Positions 1-4,827 of a DNA stretch of 5,675 bases are shown here, in pieces; within the stretch, counting starts at the first letter, position 1; the number at the start of each line of letters is the position of its first letter. The notes beneath the pieces were generated by a model that saw only the letters and a list, made by a program, of their open reading frames with translations, did not search any database and had not been told where the DNA came from. A program made the position numbers and the translations under genes. The stretch comes from an uncultured Desulfovibrio sp. (GTDB taxonomy: Bacteria; Desulfobacterota; Desulfovibrionia; Desulfovibrionales; Desulfovibrionaceae): positions 1 through 5,675 of the forward strand of contig CAMWVJ010000095.1 of the NCBI GenBank assembly GCA_947177645.1, given 5' to 3'.

Positions 1-1
1 G

Positions 2-274
2 GCCTATCTCTTCGGCATCGACTCGGCCGTGACGGTGGAATATTTCGTCAACGCGAAGATGGCGGAAAATGCCGCCAAGGCCGGCAAGAAGCCCGTCTAC
101 ACCCTCTCGCCCTTTGAAAAGGGCTGGATGGAGGCCTTTGCCAATGTGTCGCGCGCCGACGCCATCAAGATGATCGACGAGTGGTACGCGGCCCATCCCA
201 AGGACTTGCAGCGGCCGGTCATGAGCGTCATCTGGTATGAGCTCATCGCGCCCCGCCTCGCCGCCAAGAAGTAA
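2..274 (+). CDS. C-terminal part of a small protein, possibly Rap1a/Tai-like
   Basis: The gene is cut by the left window edge. The frame is open from position 2 (AYLFGIDSAVTVEYF...) to TAA at 272-274, giving 90 visible residues. The in-frame GTG at 29 is probably internal, because readable protein continues upstream of it. The visible part has an AYLFGID segment, a linker rich in Lys and Ala, and a C-terminal half with IKMIDEWYAAHPKDLQRPVM followed by a VIWYELIAPRL helix. That order (Gly-containing helix, then a 'WY..HP..L..PV..VI...L' block) resembles the Rap1a/Tai immunity-protein fold, which is usually secreted and small. The usual cysteines of that family are not visible here, so the family call is tentative. 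The N-terminus, including any signal peptide, lies outside the window. It sits 48 nt upstream of the glycine-zipper lipoprotein gene on the same strand and may be cotranscribed with it. Confidence 0.75.
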   Translation, partial: AYLFGIDSAVTVEYFVNAKMAENAAKAGKKPVYTLSPFEKGWMEAFANVSRADAIKMIDEWYAAHPKDLQRPVMSVIWYELIAPRLAAKK

Positions 275-289
275 ACACCCCCTTCATGC

Positions 290-307
290 GGCCGGCCCGG
301 GCCGGCC
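290..307. repeat. 18-bp perfect GC palindrome with the GCCCGGGCCGGC motif
   Basis: GGCCGGCCCGGGCCGGCC reads the same on both strands. It lies in the 48-nt gap between the first gene and the lipoprotein gene, just upstream of the AGGAG ribosome binding site at 312-316. It holds GCCCGGGCCGGC at 295-306 and, on the opposite strand, the same 12-mer at 291-302. The 12-mer recurs exactly in two other intergenic gaps of this window. In RNA it could form a short GC hairpin, but no T-run follows, so it is not a standard terminator. It could be an RNA processing hairpin, a protein-binding site or simple GC drift. Confidence 0.6.
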
Positions 308-322
308 CATCAGGAGCCAGAT

Positions 323-559
323 ATGAAAAAAGCACTGATCATTGGCATCATGGCCGTGGTTTTCGCCTCCGGCATCGGCTGCACCAATATGAGCCGCACC
401 CAGCAGGGCGTGGCCAGCGGCGCGGCCCTGGGCGCCTTGGGCGGCGCGGGCATCGCCGCCATTTCCGGCGGCATGGCCGGCTGGGGCGCGCTGGCGGGCG
501 CCGGTGTGGGCGCGCTGGCCGGCGGCATCGTCGGCCATGAGCAGAGCCGCCGCTGGTAG
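323..559 (+). CDS. Small glycine-zipper lipoprotein
   Basis: This encodes 78 aa and is probably an envelope-anchored protein. Residues 1-20 look like a lipoprotein signal: basic MKK, hydrophobic ALIIGIMAVVF, then ASGIGC with Cys20 as the likely lipidated residue. The -3 position is Gly rather than the usual Leu/Val/Ile, so the lipobox is imperfect. Residues 32-71 are a Gly/Ala-rich stretch with repeated GxxxG spacing (GAALGALGGAG, GALAGAGVGALAGGIVG). This is typical of glycine-zipper domains of the Rick_17kDa/YMGG type, whose paired helices insert into or pack on membranes. The tail is short and polar (HEQSRRW). The start is supported by AGGAG at 312-316, six bases before ATG. There is no room for a clear promoter upstream, so it is probably read with the preceding gene. 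The specific role is unknown; homologues are often stress or envelope-integrity proteins. Confidence 0.85.
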   Translation: MKKALIIGIMAVVFASGIGCTNMSRTQQGVASGAALGALGGAGIAAISGGMAGWGALAGAGVGALAGGIVGHEQSRRW

Positions 560-565
560 CAAGCG

Positions 566-587
566 AAAAATTGCGGGCCTTGCCCGC
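566..587 (-). terminator. Intrinsic terminator of ruvAB
   Basis: Read on the minus strand, GCGGGC-AAG-GCCCGC (587 to 573) forms a 6-bp GC stem with a 3-nt loop. It is followed at once by AATTTTTCGC, so five T residues lie at 570-566. This is a standard rho-independent terminator. It sits 64 bases past the ruvB stop and ends within 10 bases of the facing lipoprotein gene. Confidence 0.75.
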
Positions 588-599
588 CATGGATACGCG

Positions 600-625
600 A
601 GAGGGCCGGAATTCCGGCCCTCTTT
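600..625 (+). terminator. Intrinsic terminator of the lipoprotein transcript
   Basis: Positions 600-623 are a 24-bp perfect palindrome centred on GAATTC. As RNA it gives a 10-bp GC-rich stem (600-609 with 614-623) and an AAUU loop, followed by TT (TCTTTG). The T-run is short but the stem is very stable. It lies 41 bases after the lipoprotein stop and between that gene and the convergent ruvB. Being symmetrical, it may also slow minus-strand transcription before the ruvAB terminator at 566-587. Confidence 0.7.
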
Positions 626-650
626 GCGTCTGGCGACAGAGGAAAACGGT

Positions 651-1646
651 TCAGGAAAGCAGGAGCTTCAGGTGCCGGTAGGCCCGGGCCGTGGCCATGC
701 GGCCGCGCTGGGTGCGCTTGAGAAAGCCGCACTGGATGAGATAGGGCTCGTAGATGTCCTCGATGGTGCGCACCTCTTCCGAACAGGCGGCGGCCAGCGT
801 TTTCACGCCCACGGGGCCGCCGTCATAATGGGTGATGATGACCTCGAGGAGCTTGCGGTCCATCTGGTCGAGGCCCAGCTCATCCACATCCATGCGCGCA
901 AGCGCCTCCCCTGCTTCAACAGCGGTGATGCTGCCGTTGCCATGCACCAGGGCAAAGTCCCGCACGCGGCGCAGGAGGCGGTTGGCGATGCGCGGCGTCC
1001 CGCGGGAGCGGCGACCGATCTCCTCCGCGCCGTCGGGCGTGATGGCGACGCCGAGGATGCGGGCCGAACGGCTGACGATGCGCGCAAGGTCCGCCGGCTG
1101 ATAGTATTCGAGCCGCGCCACGATGCCGAACCTGTCGCGCAGCGGGGAGGAAATGAGCCCCATGCGCGTGGTGGCCCCGGCCAGGGTGAAGGGCTCGAGG
1201 TCGATCTTGACCGTGCGGGCCGCGGGCCCCTGGCCGATGACAAGATCGAGCTTGAAATCCTCCATGGCAGGGTAGAGCACCTCTTCCACCGCCACGGGCA
1301 TGCGGTGGATCTCGTCCACAAAGAGGATGTCGTGCCGCGAGAGATTGGTGAGGATGGCCGCAAGGTCGCCGCTGCGCTCCAGCACGGGGCCCGAGGTGCA
1401 GACGAGGTTGACCCCGAGCTCGGAGGCCATGATTTGCGCGAGGGTCGTCTTGCCGAGCCCCGGATTGCCGTAAAAGAGGGTATGGTCCAAGGCCTTGCCG
1501 CGCTCGCGGGCCGCGTCGATGAATACGCGCAGGTTGGCGCGCAGTTCATCCTGGCCGATAAAGTCCTCCAGGCTGCGCGGCCGCACGCTGTCGTCGGCGC
1601 TGGCGCCGGGCATGGCGTCCCTCATTTCGCCGTCCGCGGCCATCAT
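651..1646 (-). CDS. ruvB: Holliday junction branch migration ATPase RuvB
   Basis: This encodes 331 aa, normal for RuvB. It is the cytoplasmic AAA+ motor that forms hexameric rings on DNA arms flanking a RuvA-bound Holliday junction and drives branch migration in recombinational repair. Visible landmarks: the RuvB N-terminal [11 protein letters not shown] (22-32); Walker A GNPGLGKT (60-67, Lys66); Walker B ILFVDEIH (107-114, Asp111/Glu112); sensor 1 GATTR (157-161); arginine-finger region PLRDRFG (168-174); sensor 2 [15 protein letters not shown] (216-230); and the C-terminal winged helix ending [18 protein letters not shown] and ATARAYRHL. Walker A has Asn where Pro is usual (GPPGLGKT). The ATG at 1646-1644 overlaps the ruvA stop as ATGA, which implies translational coupling. 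A second ATG follows directly and could also serve as the start. Identity is secure. Confidence 0.98.
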   Translation of the reverse strand: MMAADGEMRDAMPGASADDSVRPRSLEDFIGQDELRANLRVFIDAARERGKALDHTLFYGNPGLGKTTLAQIMASELGVNLVCTSGPVLERSGDLAAILTNLSRHDILFVDEIHRMPVAVEEVLYPAMEDFKLDLVIGQGPAARTVKIDLEPFTLAGATTRMGLISSPLRDRFGIVARLEYYQPADLARIVSRSARILGVAITPDGAEEIGRRSRGTPRIANRLLRRVRDFALVHGNGSITAVEAGEALARMDVDELGLDQMDRKLLEVIITHYDGGPVGVKTLAAACSEEVRTIEDIYEPYLIQCGFLKRTQRGRMATARAYRHLKLLLS

Positions 1647-2254
1647 GCCTTCCCCTTCGCCAGAGCCTTGAGGGCCGCGCGCAGCGCGCCCGTCACATCA
1701 AGGTCGGGCTCGTCATGGAGTATCTCCCGGAGCAGCGGGCCGCACTCCCCTTCCGAATAGCCCAGGTTGGTGAGCCCGGCGAGCGCATCGCGAAACACGG
1801 AGCCGGGCCTGCCGTCTGGCGCCAGGATGACCGCCTGCGGCGCATCGTCGGTCTTGAGCTTGTACTTGAGCTCCAGAAAAATATGCTGCGCGGTTTTTTT
1901 GCCGATGCCCGTGACCTGCGTGAGCGCGAGCACGTCATCTTCCTGCACCAGCCGGCGCAGGTCGGCCGGGCGGAAGGTGGAAAGGATGCTGAGGGCCGTG
2001 CGCGCGCCCACCTTGGAGATGGAGAGCAGGGTCTCGAAGGTCTGGCGCTCCTCAAAGGTGGCGAAGCCAAACAACTCCAGCGCGTCTTCGCGCACGCAGA
2101 GAAAGGTATAGAAGGCGACCTGGCCCCCGACTGTGGGCAGGGCTGCAAAGGTATGGGCCGGCAAAGCCACGGCATAGCCGACGCCGGCGTCAGTAACGAC
2201 CAGGCAGGCATTGCCCCAGACTTCGCCGAGCCGGCCTTCAATATAGGCGATCAT
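1643..2254 (-). CDS. ruvA: Holliday junction DNA-binding protein RuvA
   Basis: This encodes 203 aa, the usual RuvA length. RuvA tetramers bind four-way junctions and load RuvB. The open frame runs upstream to 2470, but the protein clearly begins at [12 protein letters not shown], the canonical RuvA N-terminus. ATG 2254-2252 is therefore the start, with GGGAG at 2263-2259 four bases upstream. Domain I (OB fold) spans about 1-65 and includes the acidic pin region [11 protein letters not shown] (54-64, Glu56/Asp57). Domain II has two helix-hairpin-helix motifs around SISKVGAR (78-85) and VTGIGKKTA (114-122). After a variable linker (about 135-152), domain III (about 153-203) has the [14 protein letters not shown] signature that contacts RuvB. 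It shares an ATGA overlap with ruvB. No ruvC precedes it; the upstream neighbour is divergent. Lys119-Lys120 lie in an A7 run, the longest such run noticed in the window. Confidence 0.97.
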   Translation of the reverse strand: MIAYIEGRLGEVWGNACLVVTDAGVGYAVALPAHTFAALPTVGGQVAFYTFLCVREDALELFGFATFEERQTFETLLSISKVGARTALSILSTFRPADLRRLVQEDDVLALTQVTGIGKKTAQHIFLELKYKLKTDDAPQAVILAPDGRPGSVFRDALAGLTNLGYSEGECGPLLREILHDEPDLDVTGALRAALKALAKGKA

Positions 2255-2342
2255 GCTGCTCCCGCAGTGGATTGTCGGCATGGGCGGCCGAAACGGCGCC
2301 CGCTTTGTGCCCGTCCTGCCACGCCCGCTCCGGGGCGGCATA

Positions 2343-2357
2343 TTGCCAAGACGGCAA
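2343..2357. promoter_or_regulatory. Inverted repeat TTGCC-N5-GGCAA in the ruvA/secreted-protein divergent gap
   Basis: The 124-bp gap (2255-2378) separates divergent ruvA and the secreted-protein gene and must hold the promoters for both. A 5-5-5 inverted repeat (TTGCC aagac GGCAA) lies 22 bases before the plus-strand ATG. Its left half also forms part of a weak promoter candidate for that gene: TTGCCA 2343-2348, 17-bp spacer, TACACC 2366-2371, only 3/6 in the -10. I could not identify a convincing ruvA promoter. The spacing suits a helix-turn-helix repressor, but it does not match an SOS box that I know. Operator function is inference. Confidence 0.35.
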
Positions 2358-2378
2358 AATGGATTTACACCTCGCGGT

Positions 2379-2657
2379 ATGAACCATCTCTTCTCAGGGG
2401 CGCTGCTCGTGGGCTGCCTGCTCTTGCCGCAGACGGCCGCCGCGTGGGACGGCTTTGACGCCGACAGCACCGACCTCGTTGAACTGACGCCCGACAGGCT
2501 GCCCAGCGTCGGGGAAACCGTGGACGTGCGCTCTTACGATTCGGACACCACGCAGACCTGCCTCGTGGAGAGCGTGGCCCGCAATTCGCGCACCATCGAA
2601 GTGGTGGTGCGGGCGCCTGACGGCACACGGCGCACCCTGGTCATGGAAGGCCGCTGA
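2379..2657 (+). CDS. Small secreted protein, DUF5334-like
   Basis: This encodes 92 aa and is predicted periplasmic or extracytoplasmic. The open frame reaches back to 2253, but the stretch before 2379 is Arg/Pro-rich shadow sequence overlapping the ruvA start region. From ATG 2379 the protein starts with MNHLFSGALLVGCLLLPQTAAAW, a clear signal peptide with a likely cleavage after AAA (residues 19-23). The mature part opens with WDGFDADSTDLVELTPDRL and continues with a short beta-rich segment: VGETVDVRSYDSDTTQTCLV, VARNSRTIEVVVRAPDGTRR, TLVMEGR. The WDG(F/Y)D.DS...VE(L/I) opening and the D/Y-rich repeats resemble the DUF5334 family of small secreted proteins that I recall from Desulfovibrio; this is from memory and unverified. 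There is one mature-domain Cys. No Shine-Dalgarno is visible before the ATG, so translation may be weak or leaderless. Function is unknown. Confidence 0.8.
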   Translation: MNHLFSGALLVGCLLLPQTAAAWDGFDADSTDLVELTPDRLPSVGETVDVRSYDSDTTQTCLVESVARNSRTIEVVVRAPDGTRRTLVMEGR

Positions 2658-2669
2658 GCCCGGGCCGGC
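2658..2669. repeat. Intergenic copy of the 12-mer GCCCGGGCCGGC
   Basis: This is an exact copy of the motif within the palindrome at 290-307. It starts at the first base after the TGA of the secreted-protein gene and lies in the convergent gap before the Cys-cluster gene. Its core GCCCGGGC is itself a palindrome. No T-run follows. Confidence 0.5.
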
Positions 2670-2687
2670 GTACCCCTCAAACTGCGG

Positions 2688-2710
2688 CGCCCTCCCTGCG
2701 TGAGAGGGCG
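2688..2710. terminator. Possible bidirectional hairpin in a convergent gap
   Basis: CGCCCTC (2688-2694) pairs with GAGGGCG (2704-2710), a 7-bp stem with a 9-nt loop. It lies between the convergent stops at 2657 and 2748. Neither strand has a real T-run after it; the minus strand has only AGTTTG a few bases on. It may slow both transcripts, but a standard intrinsic terminator is not shown. Confidence 0.35.
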
Positions 2711-2747
2711 GCGCGCCTCTGCCCGCATCCGCGAGGCCCGGCACACT

Positions 2748-3317
2748 TCAGGCGCTGTCCCCGTCGCGCTCATAGCCCGGGAGGACGACAGTGGCATTTT
2801 CGCCCCTGCCCTGCCCCTTGGGGCACTGCGGCCGCATGTAGCACACCTCGCAGCCGCCCTTGAACGGATAATAGGTGAGCACCGCATAGCGGCGCCCGAG
2901 CGCGCTGGAATCCTCATCCTTGTAAGGCAGCCCGAGCCCGGCGAGGGCGCTCCGCAACTCCTGGGAGGGCTTCGGCGAGGGCGCGCAGCCGCCGGCCGCC
3001 ACCTGGGGCAGCACCTCCTGGATGGCGCTCATGCAGAGATACTGGGCAAGCGCATTGAGCTGGAAGCCCTCTGAAGCCGATTGCGCCCATGTCTTGTCCA
3101 CGGCGGTCTCCACTTCTTCAGGCAGCCACACGGCGAGCCACGAGGACGAGCCCGACTTCACCTGAGCGGCCTTGAGCAGGGGCTGCCACGCCTCCCATTT
3201 GCCGAGGAGCCGTTCCAGCACAGCGCCGCCGAGGCGCTTTTCCTGACACAGACCCATGAATTCTTCGATGTCAAAATACGGCTGAAGCTGATGCTCGGTA
3301 ATGGTCGTTTCGCTCAC
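2748..3317 (-). CDS. Unrecognised 189-aa protein with a C-terminal CxxCx5C cluster
   Basis: I do not recognise this family. The protein is soluble-looking, with no signal peptide or membrane segment. Residues 1-110 are mostly predicted helical (PYFDIEEFMGLCQEKR, LERLLGKWEAWQPLLKAAQ, LNALAQYLCMSAIQEVLP). A Pro/Ser linker follows (GGCAPSPKPSQE, 109-120), then a C-terminal part with YAVLTYYPFKGGCEVCYMRP and QCPKGQ. The cysteines at 156, 159 and 165 form C-x2-C-x5-C, and Cys111 (or Cys24/95) could be a fourth ligand. This spacing matches the last three cysteines of Fe-S clusters in EndoIII/MutY and AddB/Cas4-type nucleases, but no nuclease motif is seen, so it could equally bind zinc. The GTG start at 3317-3315 is chosen because AAAGGAG lies five bases upstream. 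It is also downstream of a strong promoter, which excludes the in-frame ATG at 3410. Confidence 0.85.
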   Translation of the reverse strand: MSETTITEHQLQPYFDIEEFMGLCQEKRLGGAVLERLLGKWEAWQPLLKAAQVKSGSSSWLAVWLPEEVETAVDKTWAQSASEGFQLNALAQYLCMSAIQEVLPQVAAGGCAPSPKPSQELRSALAGLGLPYKDEDSSALGRRYAVLTYYPFKGGCEVCYMRPQCPKGQGRGENATVVLPGYERDGDSA

Positions 3318-3334
3318 GCGCGCTCCTTTGGCTT

Positions 3335-3346
3335 GCCCGGGCCGGC
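3335..3346. repeat. Third intergenic copy of the 12-mer GCCCGGGCCGGC
   Basis: This is an exact copy. It lies in the predicted 5' leader of the Cys-cluster gene, between its -10 box (3373-3368) and its Shine-Dalgarno (3329-3323). Read on that transcript it is GCCGGCCCGGGC, which can form a small GC hairpin just upstream of the ribosome binding site. Confidence 0.5.
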
Positions 3347-3367
3347 TGATGGCCTCCCGCTTCAGGC

Positions 3368-3395
3368 ATTGTAGCCACGCATTGGGGGGCGTCAA
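3368..3395 (-). promoter_or_regulatory. Sigma70-type promoter of the Cys-cluster gene
   Basis: On the minus strand, TTGACG (3395-3390) and TACAAT (3373-3368) are separated by 16 bases. Each box matches the consensus at 5 of 6 positions. Transcription should start near 3361, leaving a leader of about 44 nt before the GTG at 3317. It is the best promoter I could find in the window and suggests the unknown gene is well expressed. Confidence 0.7.
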
Positions 3396-3467
3396 GAGCA
3401 ATCCGCGCACCGCTGCGGCGAAAGCCTATACTGAAAGGCAAGTGCAGCCCGACTCCCTGCCCCGGGC

Positions 3468-3496
3468 TTGCCGCCGGCGTTGCCCTGCGGTAGCAT
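3468..3496 (+). promoter_or_regulatory. Candidate promoter of the hydrolase-flavoprotein-ComF operon
   Basis: TTGCCG (3468-3473) and TAGCAT (3491-3496) are spaced by 17 bases, each 4/6 to the sigma70 consensus. Transcription would start near 3503, giving a leader of about 60 nt to ATG 3563. A TATACT at 3427-3432 is a better -10 box alone but lacks a -35 at the right distance. The rest of the 3318-3562 gap shows no gene. Confidence 0.45.
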
Positions 3497-3562
3497 CCCT
3501 TGCTTGGAAAGCCCCCGTCGGGCTGCCTCATCACGCCACTTCTCCATAACAAGGATGTCATA

Positions 3563-4189
3563 ATGCCCATCGCCACATTCCCCCTCGGCCCGCTCGGCAC
3601 CAACAGCTATATCCTGAATGCCGGGGCGAACGCGGTCGCCATCGATGTGGGCGGCGACCCCGCGCCCATCCTCGAATATCTCGCGTCCCACAAGCTCACG
3701 CTGGCCGCCATCTGCCTCACCCACCGGCATTTTGACCATGTGTACGGCGTGGCCGCCCTCACGGAGGCGACGGGCGCCCCGGTCTACTCCCCCGCGGGAG
3801 ATGATGTCATCGCCAACACCGAATCCGGCATGGGGGGCATCTGGGGCATGCCGCCGGTGACGCCCTTTGCCAGCGTGCCCATGCCCCTTGGCAAGACGCA
3901 GTTCGGCGGCATGGAGTGCATCGTCCTCGAAACGCCGGGCCACACGCCGGGGGGCGTATCCCTCTACTTCCCGGCGGAAAAGGCGGTTTTCACCGGTGAC
4001 GCGCTATTTTACCGCTCCATGGGCCGGACGGATTTCCCTGGCGGCAGTCAGGACCAGTTGCTGCGCTCCATCCGGGATACCCTGTTCCGCCTGCCCGATG
4101 ACGTGACCGTGTATCCGGGCCACGGGCCGGCCACCACCATCGGCGATGAACGTCGCCACAACCCCTTCTGCGGCGAGTTCGAGGAGTGA
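3563..4189 (+). CDS. Metallo-beta-lactamase-fold hydrolase, YcbL/glyoxalase II-like
   Basis: This encodes 208 aa, typical of the short type II glyoxalase (YcbL-like) hydrolases that cleave thioesters such as S-lactoylglutathione or related thiols in the cytoplasm. The metal-binding set is complete: HRHFDH (54-59), His127 in TPGHTPGG, Asp146 in FTGDALF and His187 in YPGHGPATT. The GRTDFPGGS loop (154-162) and the ending GDERRHNPF (194-202) are characteristic of the YcbL branch. The N-terminus FPLGPLGTNSYIL (6-18) is also typical. The start is ATG 3563, supported by AAGGA at 3551-3555 seven bases upstream; the frame is open further back but that part is not family-like. The first gene of an operon, its stop overlaps the next start as GTGA. 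The HxHxDH pattern argues for hydrolase rather than flavodiiron oxygen reductase chemistry. The actual substrate cannot be read from sequence. Confidence 0.93.
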   Translation: MPIATFPLGPLGTNSYILNAGANAVAIDVGGDPAPILEYLASHKLTLAAICLTHRHFDHVYGVAALTEATGAPVYSPAGDDVIANTESGMGGIWGMPPVTPFASVPMPLGKTQFGGMECIVLETPGHTPGGVSLYFPAEKAVFTGDALFYRSMGRTDFPGGSQDQLLRSIRDTLFRLPDDVTVYPGHGPATTIGDERRHNPFCGEFEE

Positions 4190-4827
4190 GGCCGGCGCTC
4201 GTCCTCATGTGCAGTCCGCATGCGGACGGGGTTTCGGATCTGCTGGCGGAGACCTTTGCCGCCGGCCTTGAGGATGCCGGCTGGCCGGCCCTGCGGGTGC
4301 CATTGCGCGAACATCCTGTCGAGCCGTGCACAGGATGCGGCGCTTGCGCGCAACCGCCGCATGCCTGCGTCCTCGCCGGGCAGGACGAAGCGGAGTGGCT
4401 GTTCGCACGTTTTGCGGAAGCGCCGCTGGTACTTCTGGCTTCACCCATTTATTTTTATGCCCTGCCGGCCACGTTCAAGGCATGGATCGACAGGGGCCAG
4501 CGTTTTTGGGCGACACGCGACGCAGGAATACGCCAAGCCGAGTCCCCCACTCCGCCTCACGCTCCCGCCAAGCCTGTGCTTGCGGCACTCGCCGCGGGAC
4601 GCCCGCGCGGCGAAGAGCTCTTTTCGGGCGCAGTGCGGACGCTCACCTGGTTCGCGGCCACCATGGGCGCGCGGCTGGCAGAAAATCGCGTTTTCCGCGG
4701 ATTGGACCGGCGCGAAGACCTCTGGGGGCGTCCACAGGACTTGGCTACCCTGCGCGAGTGGGGGCGGATATGGGGGCGGCGTCTTGCCGATGCTGAAAAA
4801 ATGCCGTGCCACATCACTTCGCAATGA
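4186..4827 (+). CDS. Iron-sulfur flavoprotein-like NAD(P)H/FMN reductase
   Basis: This encodes 213 aa with a flavodoxin-like fold that should bind FMN. The start of the fold is PALVLMCSPHADGVSDLL (3-20), a first beta strand and phosphate-binding loop. It is followed by the compact cluster motif EPCTGCGACAQPPHAC with Cys48, 51, 54 and 61 (CX2CX2CX6C), which in iron-sulfur flavoproteins binds a [4Fe-4S] centre. The block LVLLASPIYFYALPATFKAW and IDR (81-103) is the family signature. It is probably an electron-transfer or quinone/oxygen-detoxifying flavoprotein of the anaerobe type. GTG 4186 is chosen because an ATG at 4207 would remove the first beta strand; it overlaps the hydrolase stop as GTGA. 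The AGGAG at 4182-4186 is too close to act as a normal site, so translational coupling is likely. It overlaps the next gene by 4-22 nt. Length and motifs are intact. Confidence 0.9.
   Translation: MRPALVLMCSPHADGVSDLLAETFAAGLEDAGWPALRVPLREHPVEPCTGCGACAQPPHACVLAGQDEAEWLFARFAEAPLVLLASPIYFYALPATFKAWIDRGQRFWATRDAGIRQAESPTPPHAPAKPVLAALAAGRPRGEELFSGAVRTLTWFAATMGARLAENRVFRGLDRREDLWGRPQDLATLREWGRIWGRRLADAEKMPCHITSQ

Noticed and set aside
504..1760. Long plus-strand open frame (418 codons) opposite ruvB
   Set aside because: It is antisense to a fully recognisable ruvB. GC-rich codon bias keeps the opposite strand open, the translation is Arg/Ala/His-rich without motifs, and it would cross the terminators.
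2253..2378. Upstream extension of the secreted-protein gene to ATG 2253
   Set aside because: It would bury the signal peptide behind 42 Arg/Pro-rich residues and overlap the ruvA start.
1715..2458. Plus-strand 247-codon frame opposite ruvA
   Set aside because: Antisense shadow of ruvA with no RBS or recognisable domain.
2255..2470. Upstream extension of ruvA to an ATG at 2470
   Set aside because: The 72 extra residues are low-quality sequence overlapping the divergent gene. RuvA clearly starts MIAYIEGRL at 2254 with an RBS.
3318..3410. ATG 3410 as start of the Cys-cluster protein
   Set aside because: It lies upstream of the strong promoter's expected transcript start, while GTG 3317 has AAAGGAG at ideal spacing.
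3563..4827. A split flavodiiron protein (MBL plus flavodoxin)
   Set aside because: The MBL metal motif is HxHxDH with a YcbL-type ending rather than the HxExDH of flavodiiron proteins, and the flavodoxin-fold protein carries an iron-sulfur motif, as in iron-sulfur flavoproteins.
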